From Aradus depressus (lineage: Eukaryota; Arthropoda; Insecta; Hemiptera; Aradidae), in the NCBI GenBank assembly GCA_963662175.1, contig OY759218.1, positions 10,904,001-10,968,000 of the forward strand: a stretch of 64,000 nt of DNA, read 5' to 3'. Positions within the stretch are counted from its first letter, which is position 1. Each line of letters begins with the position of its first letter. Position numbers and translations under genes: made by a program. Shown piece after piece: positions 33,712-42,245 of this stretch. The notes under the pieces are model-generated. The model made no database searches, was not told where the DNA came from, and worked only from the letters and a program-made list of their open reading frames with translations.

Positions 33712-34513
33712 TCACAGAGCCTACACAATACCATTAAACGAAGACAACAGAAACACAGAGTTGGGCATCATTAATAATATAGGCAAATGAAAACGGATAC
33801 AATAGTCACATTATTGATAAGATAAGACGTAAAGTCATAAACAGAATACATTTAAAAGACATTTCAAAATTAGACACAACAAATAATACAGGGACTAAAA
33901 AATGGGTGGGATTACCGTATTTTGGAAAAATTTCTGAACAGATAGGAAATATACTTAAAAAGAGGACTTTTGGGTAGGTTTCAGAACTAATAATACTATA
34001 CACAAACATCGCAACAACACTAAGGACAACATAAAAACAGAAGAAAAAAGCGGGGTTTACCAACTAAAATGTAGTTCTTGTAATTTTGTTTATCAAACCG
34101 GGAGACAATTTAAGAATAGGGTGAAAGAACACGTATCAGAAATAGGGCTAAACACCGACACATCATATAAATCAGTAAAATCAACTTTCGCACAACACAT
34201 CAACGAAAACAAACACCATTTCGATATAAATACAGGCATACAATACCTACATTTTTGTGACAAAGGTACATTACTCAACTCACTGGAACAACTAGAAATA
34301 AACAGAGCGCTACAAAAAGGAAATTGTATGAACGATCAGACCAATCTTAAATACTCACCCCTTTTTATCGCCAATAATATAATCCTCCAGTCTCTGTGTA
34401 TACGTACTTACTCTCTCAAAAAACTGTATATTTTATTTTATAAAACTTTTTATTTTATTTTTATTCATATATTAACAATTGCTATCTTTAATTCACTTCA
34501 TATATGCATTTAA
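33712..34513 (+). pseudogene. Penelope-like element, C-terminal GIY-YIG region
   Basis: Frame segments read LHRAYTIPLNEDNRNTELGI, then the linker FRTNNTI, then GVYQLKCSSCNF-VYQTGRQF, then NRVKEHVSEIGLNTDTS and so on to a stop. PLE proteins end in a GIY-YIG endonuclease preceded by exactly such an LHRA segment. The usual YIGQTGR motif is YQTGR here, as if two codons were lost. A one-base shift at about 33,965 (ttttgggtag) and a stop at about 33,788 break the frame. The reverse transcriptase is absent (5' truncation). It shares its 3' UTR to about 34,700 with the copy at 61.74-62.69 kb. Confidence 0.85.
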
Positions 34514-34700
34514 TCAACACATACTGTTTCAAATATTTTATTTTTAAGATCCCAATTTGGGACGAAATGTCATTTTTTATGTTTTTACATATTTCAAATA
34601 TTGACTGTACAGAAGGGATAGGAAAACCCCGTAGGGGCTGAAAAAGGATACCTACCTACCGCTTGGATTGTAAACTACCTAGTTGAACTTTAGTATTTGT
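34514..34700 (+). repeat. PLE 3' untranslated region
   Basis: tttgggacgaaatgtcattt, then gtaggggctgaaaaaggata, then agtatttgttaagt. The same segment appears at 61,735-61,915 (minus) and, diverged, at 48,063-48,207. In the latter it runs into the hammerhead-like pLTR, showing the normal order coding-UTR-ribozyme. Confidence 0.75.
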
Positions 34701-35118
34701 TAAGTTGTGTGAAAATAGGTCCTGTCGTTCAGACTGTTTGAATAATCATCAGGTTTTCCCGACAAAGTTGTCTCTATGCTGCTCTTTCTTTACAAAAAAA
34801 TGTTGTTTAACTTTGGCAAAAAAATGTATGGAACAAAAAATAATAGAAACGAAAAAGTCTTTCATATCCACTCAGGCAATTTTTAACGTAGTAATTTTCT
34901 ATACTATACAATAGTAACTGAGAAAACATAAAATAACTTTTTCTGTCTCCAAGTAAACTCCTTTAAGTGACTTTGTAATCACATGTATTCTAAATGTTAA
35001 TCCTGAATGGGCAGATTCAAAATATATGAAGTTTGGTTGAAATATATTCAGCGTTTTTCCCCTGATGAAATGACAAACCGACAAACAAACAGAAACGAAA
35101 GCTAAAACCTAAAGTATC
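34701..35118. other. No gene; LINE 3'-end-like stretch
   Basis: 34,980-35,100 (gaagtttggttgaaatatat, ttcagcgttttt, gatgaaatgacaaaccgaca) resembles the 3' ends of RTE-type LINEs and their SINEs. This rests on memory of those families. No tail or target duplication was seen. Confidence 0.4.
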
Positions 35119-35128
35119 GTCTTAGTTT

Positions 35129-35194
35129 CTAAGTTGAGGAAAGCGGAAATATTGTGGAACTTGTAATAAATAAATAAAACAAACTTATTTATTG
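35129..35194 (-). mobile_element. 66-bp, severely 5'-truncated fold-back tail with 10-bp duplication
   Basis: On the minus strand it reads cttatttattgg-side to the tail ttccacaatatttccgcttt, then cctcaacttag, which is the one-sided tail of fold-back unit 1. It is flanked by GTCTTAGTTT at 35,119-35,128 and 35,195-35,204. It shows that the tail end is the constant (3') end of the insertions. Confidence 0.65.
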
Positions 35195-35204
35195 GTCTTA
35201 GTTT

Positions 35205-36100
35205 GACGTGAAACCAAGGCCAATCACATCCCATTAACCGAAAGTTGAACATTTCAATGTTTTTAAATTAACTACGAGTAGACAATCAGAAATTCTTCAA
35301 TTTTCCGAGAATGAATATAGTTTAGACTGTGTTAAGGGTCAAACACTTGAGATACAAAACATTAACTATAGGAGGAGCGATGACTATTTATTTCTCTTAG
35401 GCTTTATTATATTATTGTTATTATACATAATTTATTGTTGTAACAACAGCGATAATAATTTTCTGGTGCCGGGGCAATAAGGTAAATAAGTAGCATGGCT
35501 GATTCAAAAACGTTTATTCGAGAAATGAAGACATAGAAATCAGAGGTAAGTGTGTGCAACTTCACCTGCGGGAGGAGTACTGGGCCCAAGCTATCATACA
35601 AGGGGGGTCAGGCAATTCTCGGCTCAAACGGGACCAGAGGATAGATAGCAACCCCGACGATTGGGTGTAGAAGGACTCAATTTATACTGATTCCGAACAA
35701 AGAGAGGACTGCCTGCTTACCTTAGATCTTTATCTAAGGACATGGCTAGTGACGATGGGATTTAGTAGGTATGCGTAGTGTCTAGGCTAGAGAGTGTAAT
35801 GTAAGAGTTGATATGGACCAAGGGAGAAGTGAAGACAATCTAGCTGAGTCGGCCTTACTGTATAGCTTGCACATCAGGCTGCTGCCTCACAAAGGGACAA
35901 AGAGAGTAGCATGTATGCCACACTATAAGGGTAATTAGTACTTTATAGAAATAACAGAATAAACATAACTTTTAAGTCTAAAAACTATTTTATTAGTCAC
36001 TGAAACAATATTCTACGGAAATAAAAATGTTCTGCTATTTGTTCTAGTAGTTTCTGATATTAAAATTATATTAATTCAAAAGAAGCGGATGATCTTTACA
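35205..36100. other. No genes recognised
   Basis: A moderately GC-richer block (35,560-35,930) contains a hairpin, ccttagatctttatctaagg, at about 35,719. No family match on either strand. Confidence 0.4.
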
Positions 36101-36129
36101 GCATGGATAGCCAAATGCGCAAAGAGGAA

Positions 36130-36425
36130 TGACTGGAGCTGGAGCTGGATGAATAGCACCATGAGCACATCAAGGAAAAGGATCAGTTCAGAAGAAAAAG
36201 TAAAAATCAAGAGTATGATCGTACTAAGCCAAGCGTTCGTTCACTTGCCGAAAAAATAGACATAGAAAAGACTCAAGTTTCAGACACTTAAAAAAAACGG
36301 GACGTAATTTTAAAAATGTGTTCAGAAAATATTAAAAACCAAAAAATTAAAAATGTTATACGATCGGGTAAAACTTTGCAAATCGAGACCTGCGTTCTGG
36401 AATGGTTTATTAGCGCAAAATCACA
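36130..36425 (+). pseudogene. Tigger/pogo-like transposase, N-terminal fragment
   Basis: It carries MSTSRKRISSEEKVKIK, then, in other frames, RSLAEKIDIEKTQVSD and ENIKNQKIKNVIRSGKTLQI followed by CVLEWFI. This is the CENP-B-type double helix-turn-helix. It has the same two frame breaks as the copy at 39,839 (before SVRSLAEK and at the A run after QVSD), so both descend from an already broken source. It ends abruptly at about 36,415. Confidence 0.8.
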
Positions 36426-36599
36426 CATGTACGTACATATAATAAATCAATGTTCAGTATGTACATACTTGTCAATTTAATAAATGTTATCAACAAAATT
36501 CATACGTGTTTCATTCCTTAGTTCACCTAAAAGCACTTTTTTTTATGCTTTGATATATTTTTTCTCATTAATTGATGATTTCCGTCATCCGGCGTCACG

Positions 36600-36805
36600 T
36601 CGGTCCCGGCAACGCCCGATAAGGGAGAGTCTACTGTACTAAGATTATAACTAATTCTGAACATTTTCACTGTTCGCGTCCGCTATTTAGAGGCTCCGCT
36701 AATAAGCGAGTGAAATGTGTTAAAAATCCTATCTCAATGTTGGGGCAACTGGTATTGTCCGGTATTGAGAGGTGTCCGTTAGTAGAGGTTTCACTATAGT
36801 AAGTA
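36600..36805. mobile_element. Pogo/Tigger-type element ends
   Basis: Two right-end-like termini: cgataagggagagtctactg (about 36,617) and gtgtccgttagtagaggttt, then cactata (about 36,775). Such ...tctactgta and ...tttcactata ends with Watson-Crick runs of tccg are typical of pogo/Tigger inverted repeats. No left partners were found, so these are fragments. Confidence 0.55.
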
Positions 36806-37238
36806 TAAATTGTAAGTAAGTCAACATTGATTACAAGAAAAAGTATGTAATTCTCATGACTTTTTGTTTCTGAATGGTTGGAAACAGATTCAAAGGAAAA
36901 TATAATGAAGTGAAAATGAATCGAACATGCTGTAATCAACTGCTATTGTTGTTATAAATTAAGGGAAGGGGGGCACCATTATGACCACCCAGTGGAATTT
37001 GCTTAAAAATTCCCTGCTAAACTTAATAACCACAAATAACAAAACGTTAAATTTTTAATATGTAACGTTATTTATCAGAATTTATTCTGCTGTCAGCTTG
37101 GGTCAGAATGAAGGTTATCAGGTTATGAGGTGAACTGAAATTTTTATAGACATTACTTATGTAAAAGATTAAAAACAATAAGCAAAAAATATTAATTTGT
37201 ATCCTAAATAATACTTTTTCTTTTAGTATTTATATATA
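36806..37238. other. No genes recognised
   Basis: AT-rich, with short uninformative frames only. Confidence 0.45.
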
Positions 37239-37586
37239 TAGGTTAGGTTAGGTTTTATTACTCATGCCCGGGCTTTAACTACGAGGTCATATCGCCTACT
37301 ACCAGAGCGCTCTTTCGTCACTCTGGTGGACATGAGCCCGACTCTACTGTGGGAGTCCTAAATTTTGCCTACTCTAAATTTTTGTTTACAAAGGATAGGG
37401 GTCTTTAACGAGTACCTGACATCGTACAGGCTCGGGACCATCGCTTAACGTCCCATCCGAAGGACGGCGTGCTTAAGTTTATTTTACCTCCCAGATAAAA
37501 TAAACTAAGGGCCACCGGTCGGGTTACGAACCCACGTTCTTGAGCTCAGAAGTCAAGCACGCATACCACTGAGCTACCGGCGCCCT
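37239..37586 (-). mobile_element. tRNA-derived SINE family 1, near full length (minus)
   Basis: The head ggcgccggtagctcagtggt (reverse complement, ending 37,586) and T arm gtgggttcgtaacccg are followed by the full body and the tail cctaacctaaccta. It is flanked by tatatatatag on both sides, a plausible target duplication. Best full-length reference for the family, about 345 bp. The gttaggttagg tail could be mistaken for insect telomere repeat but belongs to the SINE. Confidence 0.88.
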
Positions 37587-38513
37587 CTATATATATATAG
37601 TTATAACAGTTATTTTACTAAAGGGAAAATTATTAATTAAAGAAATTTTATTTTTAAATTACTTAATAAAATAGGATCGGTGGATTCTTTTATGATGACA
37701 TATTGAGTGGAAAGTGACGTACAAAGAGGAATGATACAACCATTACTTTACACAAATTTTAATTGTATATTTTATAATATTTTCACTCCAAAGACAATAA
37801 ATCTACTAAAACTCTATATAAAACAATTATATTTTGTGAAAAATATCAAAATTACAAAAAACTTTTTCCTATATCTGTTCTCTACCCTATGACTCTAAAA
37901 AATTTCTTTTATAATAAAAGTTTATTATTATTTTTTTTATTAGTAAAAACTATTTCGTTTTTTTACTTGCGGTCTCGTGTTGAGATGAGGATGAATTTGG
38001 ATGAGTGTTCTCTGCAGGGAATTGAATCTTTCCTTGTTATTTGCTTACATTCAGGTATACAATCTCACCACATCTGCCAACAATCTGGGAACATCTATTC
38101 CAGCATCAGTAGATCCTGTTGTGCTTGAATTTCACCAAATCACAATACTCGACTACCACTCAATCACAGGGAAGAGCTACAGACAAACACGCTTCTCTCC
38201 ACACACTCTGTCTGCCATTGTTTTTTAACCGGTCACTGGATTTTTTACAGATTTAATTTTTTTTTTTTATATTATTTTATTTAAGTTCAATTTTCTCCTC
38301 ATCCATTTCTATTTTCTTTTCTATTTTTATTATTTTTTTAAACTACTTTTTTATTTCATTAAATTTATTAATCTAGTTTTAATTAATCCCTGATACTAAT
38401 TGATTCACCCAATCAATCGATTCTAATTAATTTTTTATATCATACTAAGTACCCCCCACAAGTCCCCCCCCCAATACGATACATTTTCAGAAAGTTATGT
38501 AGTGGTCAAAGGA
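37587..38513. other. No confirmed gene
   Basis: A plus-strand frame at 38,001-38,228 (VDPVVLEFHQITILDYHSIT) ends just before a pyrimidine-rich, C-run-containing stretch that resembles 24,900-25,080. It could be the 3' end of an unrecognised LINE; I cannot place it. Confidence 0.35.
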
Positions 38514-38702
38514 TAGTCCCGAGCCTGTATGATGTCAGGTACTCCCTACCCAAGGTGAATAAAAATTTAGGGTATGCAAAATTTAGAACTCCCAGACAAG
38601 AGTCGGGCTCATGTCCACCAGAGTGACGAAAGAGCGCTCTGGTAGTAGGCGGTATGACCTCGTAGTCAAAGCCCGGACATGAGTTATAAAAACTGACTAA
38701 CT
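38514..38702 (+). mobile_element. SINE family 1, 5'-truncated copy
   Basis: It starts inside the body (cccgagcctgtatgatgtca) and runs to the tail gactaactg. The tRNA head is missing. Confidence 0.8.
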
Positions 38703-39038
38703 GTATACAGGGTTTCCAAGATATACCGGCCAATAACTCAAAAACTGATCAAGAGAACTTTTCAAAGGACCAAAGTAGTAGGTCTTGTGAATACGTATTC
38801 AGAAACTCAAAATTCTCATGAGGCAGGGCATAAACATAATTTTGAGAAGACATATTTTATCTTTTCAAAAGTACTAAAAAAAAGTCGTCGGTAAGTCACC
38901 GGCAATGTACTTCCCCAGAACGAATTAACCAATTAACTTTTCTCTCCCTCTTCAAAACCATTCTACAGTTTGCGCTAATATTCAACAGTTATTATTAAAA
39001 TTCTGGGGGTATTGAGGGTCAGTCAATGAAGAAAACAC

Positions 39039-39094
39039 TATTCAAATGCCAACGTTTCGATATATTTCATATCATCATCAGGGCTATGAATATA
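39039..39094 (-). ncRNA. Hammerhead-ribozyme-like motif, unit 2 left arm
   Basis: Mirror of the motif at 39,189-39,242, with the same core, helix II and two-part helix I. Confidence 0.65.
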
Positions 39095-39188
39095 GATGGT
39101 TGAGGAGAAGGCATGAAGACTGTGAGGTCTTACGTTCAACTCTCAACTCGTAAGATCTCAGTCTTCATGCCTTCTCCTCAACCATCTA

Positions 39189-39242
39189 TATTCATAGCCC
39201 TGATGATGATATGAAATATATCGAAACGTTGGCATTTGAATA
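39189..39242 (+). ncRNA. Hammerhead-ribozyme-like motif, unit 2 right arm
   Basis: Outer helix I TATTCA/TGAATA (39,189-39,194 with 39,237-39,242), an internal loop (ta against att), inner helix I GCC/GGC (39,197-39,199 with 39,231-39,233), core CTGATGA (39,200-39,206), one extra T, helix II GATAT/ATATC with a gaaat loop, GAAA (39,223-39,226), CG, then TT. Helix III is only ACGT between copies, and the cleavage-site base would be U. The internal loop in helix I plus a helix II loop matches the tertiary contact layout of natural type I hammerheads. Confidence 0.7.
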
Positions 39243-39599
39243 GTGTTTTCTTCATTGACTGACCCTCAATACCCCCAGAATTTTGAATTCTACAGTCGCT
39301 AGCAAACATCTTCAACAGTTAACTTACATAAGGGCTCCTAAATTCTCATAGTAAATTTTGTGTCGATAAATTCATTACCTCGGCAGTTATTAAGGTTTTT
39401 GAATTGAGCCCCCTCCCCTGAACTGAAAAGTAATGTTTCGTTCTTATTGGATTTTGAATCCACATATGAAATTTTAGGAATAGATAATTAAAAATACACA
39501 ATTGGTTCGTCAAACTTCACTATTCTTAAATACTCGACTAGTTTCGCCGTGTTAAGGCATTATTAAGAATCACTATGACTTTGGATTTTTGATATTATT

Positions 39600-39665
39600 T
39601 TGCGAGCGCCGGACAAGAGAGCGTGCCGGTTAACAGAACTCTGGATAAGGGAGAGTCTACTGTTT
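39600..39665. mobile_element. Pogo/Tigger-type terminal fragment
   Basis: gcgccggacaagagagcgtg, then ggataagggagagtctactg, resembles the end at 36,617. It may be the left boundary of the Tigger copy that follows. Confidence 0.5.
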
Positions 39666-39838
39666 TAACCTCCTAATAGCGGACCGCGGGGCCAAGTTTC
39701 CTCTTTTTCTCCGAATCAATTCTAATGTTTGAATCTCGGAATATTCGCCACTTGTGTTTACATTTTTTCCAATGAACAACATCCGGTTTCCATACTCTCA
39801 AAACAAAATAAATTCTGTTCTTCTCTGGCCTGCACCAT

Positions 39839-40312
39839 GAGCACATCAAGGAAAAGGATCAGTTCAGAAGAAAAAGTAAAATTCAAGAGTGTGATCGTAC
39901 TAAGCCAAGCGTTCGTTCACTTGCCGAAAAAATAGACATAGAAAAGACTCAAGTTTCAGACACTTAAAAAAAACGGGACGCAATTTTAAAAATGTGTTCA
40001 GAAAATATTAAAAACCAAAAAATTAAAAATGTTATACGATCGGGTAAAACTTTGCAAATCGAGACCTGCGTTCTGGAATGGTTTATTCGCTCAAAATCAA
40101 ATAAGATCCAGATAAATGGATTAATACAAGAAAAAGGCCGAGATGTCGCGGAGCGTTTGCAAATAAACAACATAAAAAATTCGGGATTTTTTTCTTATCT
40201 AACGGGATGCTATTAGAGTTAAGATGGCTGCAGACATTCAAATGAAGTTATCAACCAAACTTTCCGTGGTAAACGAACATCAGACGAAAATTGAGGACTA
40301 CTTCAAAAGGAA
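39839..40312 (+). pseudogene. Tigger/pogo-like transposase, DDE domain deleted, PIP-box-like end kept
   Basis: The N-terminal CENP-B-like region is spread over three frames: MSTSRKRISSEEKV, then RSLAEKIDIEKTQVSD, then KNQKIKNVIRSGKTLQIETC and VLEWFIRSKSNKIQINGLIQ to DVAERLQI. Then, after only about 90 bp, comes ATGGCTGCA-led MAADIQMKLSTKL to HQTKIEDYFKRK. QTKIEDYF (40,280-40,303) fits the PCNA-interacting PIP-box pattern Q-x-x-I-x-x-(F/Y)-F; pogo transposase is known to carry one near its C-terminus. The whole catalytic domain in between is lost. Confidence 0.75.
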
Positions 40313-40332
40313 AGATAAAAAAAAAAGTACAT

Positions 40333-40730
40333 AGAATATACGGTACTTATGTATTAACGCCACCGCAGCAAATCAATCAACATGTATTTGTAAATCAAAA
40401 ATTATTAAAGCTATTTATTTATTTTTGGACTTTATATTTATTATTAGCATGTATAATTATTGGTTTTGTAATATGCGGGCGCACCGCCCGCTTGATTGAT
40501 AATCTGACCCTCCCGTCGTTCAAATCATAATAGTTAGTTCTGGTTTTAAGACTTTATATATTTGCGCATTTGCAATGCGATTAGTACGTTAATACGCCGA
40601 TGCGATTAATGCGTTAATACGCCGCCGCGCAATAAATAAATAGCTTTAATAATTTTTAATTTACAAATACATGTTGATTGATTTGCTGCGGTGGCGTTAA
40701 TACGTAAGTACCGAATATACTAACATATAT
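40333..40730. mobile_element. MITE with ~90-bp inverted repeats and GC hairpin interior
   Basis: The left arm tacggtacttatgtattaac, then gccaccgcagcaaatcaatc, to ctatttattta is matched in reverse complement at about 40,630-40,730. The interior has a perfect GCGGGCG/CGCCCGC hairpin (40,475-40,491) and the 17-mer CCCTCCCGTCGTTCAAA (40,508-40,524), which recurs in an unrelated MITE at 60.37 kb. It lies inside the Tigger copy. Confidence 0.8.
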
Positions 40731-40839
40731 GTATATATGTATTATATTATTTTGTTCATTGAAAACCTTTGTTTTACATTTAAAAAAAATTTAATTGGAG
40801 GTTGTACATATTTTACTTAACCATTTCTCAAATCCTTTA

Positions 40840-40915
40840 TTTAACGGACACCGCAGAATAACGGACAAAAAACGATATCGATTGCCGGATTTTCGATCAT
40901 CGACTGTACATATTA
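40840..40915. mobile_element. Probable right end of the Tigger copy
   Basis: tatttaacggacaccgcaga, then ataacggacaaaaaacg and atcgactgta, has the repeated acggac spacing of pogo/Tigger inverted repeats. Confidence 0.5.
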
Positions 40916-41417
40916 ACAACTTTACTGTATAATATTATTTATTAAAATAATTTTTATGAATTATAGGAAAAAACGTTTCTATGATATTTTTATGATTTTT
41001 TTTTTAATGTCCGCCATTATTGATTATTTTTCGCGTACCACCAACCAGCAACTCGCGTACCACCAATGGTACGCGTACCACAGGTTGGCCGTGGTATACA
41101 TACATGTGGTACACTACATCCTAGTTTGGATTTAACGTTTGGTTTACTAACTTTGTTTAGTATATCAATTGATTTACACGTATCGATATTGGAACCATTA
41201 GCTTCAGTCGATCTTTAATTGTTACGATGTATTTATTTATTTCATCTATCAGAACTGTTCTACCATTACTTATTTGTAATTTTTCTATTGCATCATCTTT
41301 TCTTATGATCTTCCCAGGTCTCCTTTTCGAGAGCTTTGTTTAATTCAAATGGACTTGAAAAATAAAATAAAACTTGTTTATTTAATATATTGTCTAATTT
41401 CACTAACTATATATACA

Positions 41418-41453
41418 TGGGAGTACTTTCGGTATTTCTACCATCCTCAGCCA
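41418..41453 (-). ncRNA. Hammerhead-ribozyme-like motif, unit 3 left arm
   Basis: Exact mirror of the motif at 41,489-41,524. Confidence 0.65.
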
Positions 41454-41488
41454 AAAGCATAAGAGATAAGTCTTATCTCTTATGCTTT

Positions 41489-41524
41489 TGGCTGAGGATG
41501 GTAGAAATACCGAAAGTACTCCCA
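41489..41524 (+). ncRNA. Hammerhead-ribozyme-like motif, unit 3 right arm
   Basis: tgg / CTGAGGA (41,492-41,498) / extra T / helix II GGTA-GAAA-TACC (41,500-41,511, a GNRA tetraloop) / GAAA (41,512-41,515) / GTAC / T C / cca. GTAC is self-complementary. UC is the most common natural hammerhead cleavage context. Helix I pairs tgg with cca. An identical sequence sits at 62,739-62,774 beside PLE coding DNA. Confidence 0.68.
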
Positions 41525-42245
41525 TGTATATATAGTTAGTGAAATTAGACAATATATTAAATAAACAAGTTTTATTTTATTTTTCAAGTCCATTTGAATT
41601 ATTTCACAATATCTCTGCAATAATGTCAGTTTTGATTTGTTTAATTCGTCAAGTTTTTGGTTACTAACATTTCTATATTTAAGACATTGAACAGTGTTTT
41701 TAATACTGTCCGGAATGCTAAATGACATGGTAATTCCTTCATGATCCGAGATCGCGGTTGATTCTATATTCACTTCAATTTGCTCTAATGGGATATTGGT
41801 TGCTACAGTCTAGGGCTCATGATTTATACTTCCCTATCCTCGTGGGTCCAATAGTTGTTATTGTTAAATTGAAAGAGGCAAGTAAGTAATTTTAGAAATT
41901 TAGATGCTGGGTTTTCCCCGGTGAAGAACACAGTTGTCACTACCGAGGACCATAAAACCTTTTTTCTGATTGATTACCCCTAGTGCCTGCTCTAGGTTAT
42001 GGAAAAATATACCTGGGTCACCATTCGGTCGTCTGTAAACGCAAAGAATATAATAATTCTTTGAATTCTTTTCAAAAAATTTAACCTTTGGACCGGACCA
42101 CTCAATGTGTTCCTCAACGCAAAAAATTTTTTAATTTTATTTTTGTATATGCTATTTGCGAGTTATGTTTTTTAAATATGCAAGCACCGCCGTGCTTTTT
42201 GTGTGACCTATTGAATGAGCTTACAATATTTTAGCCTTCTGTATT

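Larger units (their letters stand above)
38992..39310. mobile_element. Fold-back hammerhead unit 2 (319 bp)
   Basis: Inverted arms of about 125 bp separated by a short loop, plus the one-sided right tail ttctacagtcgctagcaaac, then atc. It is flanked by perfect 11-bp duplications TTCAACAGTTA at 38,981-38,991 and 39,311-39,321. The insertion point lies within a family A repeat, so the empty site can be read from other family A copies. It holds the best-formed ribozyme motifs of the window. Confidence 0.85.
38885..39480 (-). repeat. Dispersed repeat family A, split by fold-back unit 2
   Basis: The left half runs from gtcgtcggtaagtcaccggc to ttcaacagtta; the right half resumes with ttcaacagttaacttacata and continues through ttttgtgtcgataaattcat to the cccctcccctgaac tract. 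Removing 38,992-39,321 restores the continuity seen in the copy at 5,795. Confidence 0.75.
41346..41635. mobile_element. Fold-back hammerhead unit 3 (290 bp)
   Basis: Near-perfect inverted arms (41,346-41,470 and 41,471-41,606) with almost no loop, then the one-sided tail atttcacaatatctctgcaa, then taatgtcagttttga. It is flanked by perfect 11-bp duplications TTTGTTTAATT at 41,335-41,345 and 41,636-41,646. It interrupts the LINE endonuclease frame, which stays open across the junction when one duplication copy is ignored. Confidence 0.87.
41130..42245 (-). pseudogene. LINE endonuclease domain, second half (split copy)
   Basis: The minus strand reads YRRPNGDPGIFFHNLEQALG, then KGFMVLGSDN (relatives: I-x-GDFN) and, past frameshifts, TAISDHEGITMSFSIPDSI. 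SDH is the catalytic signature of apurinic-type LINE endonucleases; Asp-Asn at the GDFN position is altered. The frame continues through VSNQKLDELNK into ALEKETWEDHKK when fold-back unit 3 is disregarded. The first half of the domain lies at 44,320-44,520, beyond the inserted transposon. Confidence 0.75.

Noticed and set aside
37239..37260. Insect telomere repeat (TTAGG)n
   Set aside because: Only two units, and they are the 3' tail of a SINE, where other copies have ctaact-type variants.
40475..40510. Helitron 3' end (hairpin followed by CTGA)
   Set aside because: The hairpin lies in the centre of a palindromic MITE, and the similar site at 60.3 kb has CTGC, so the CTRR rule fails.
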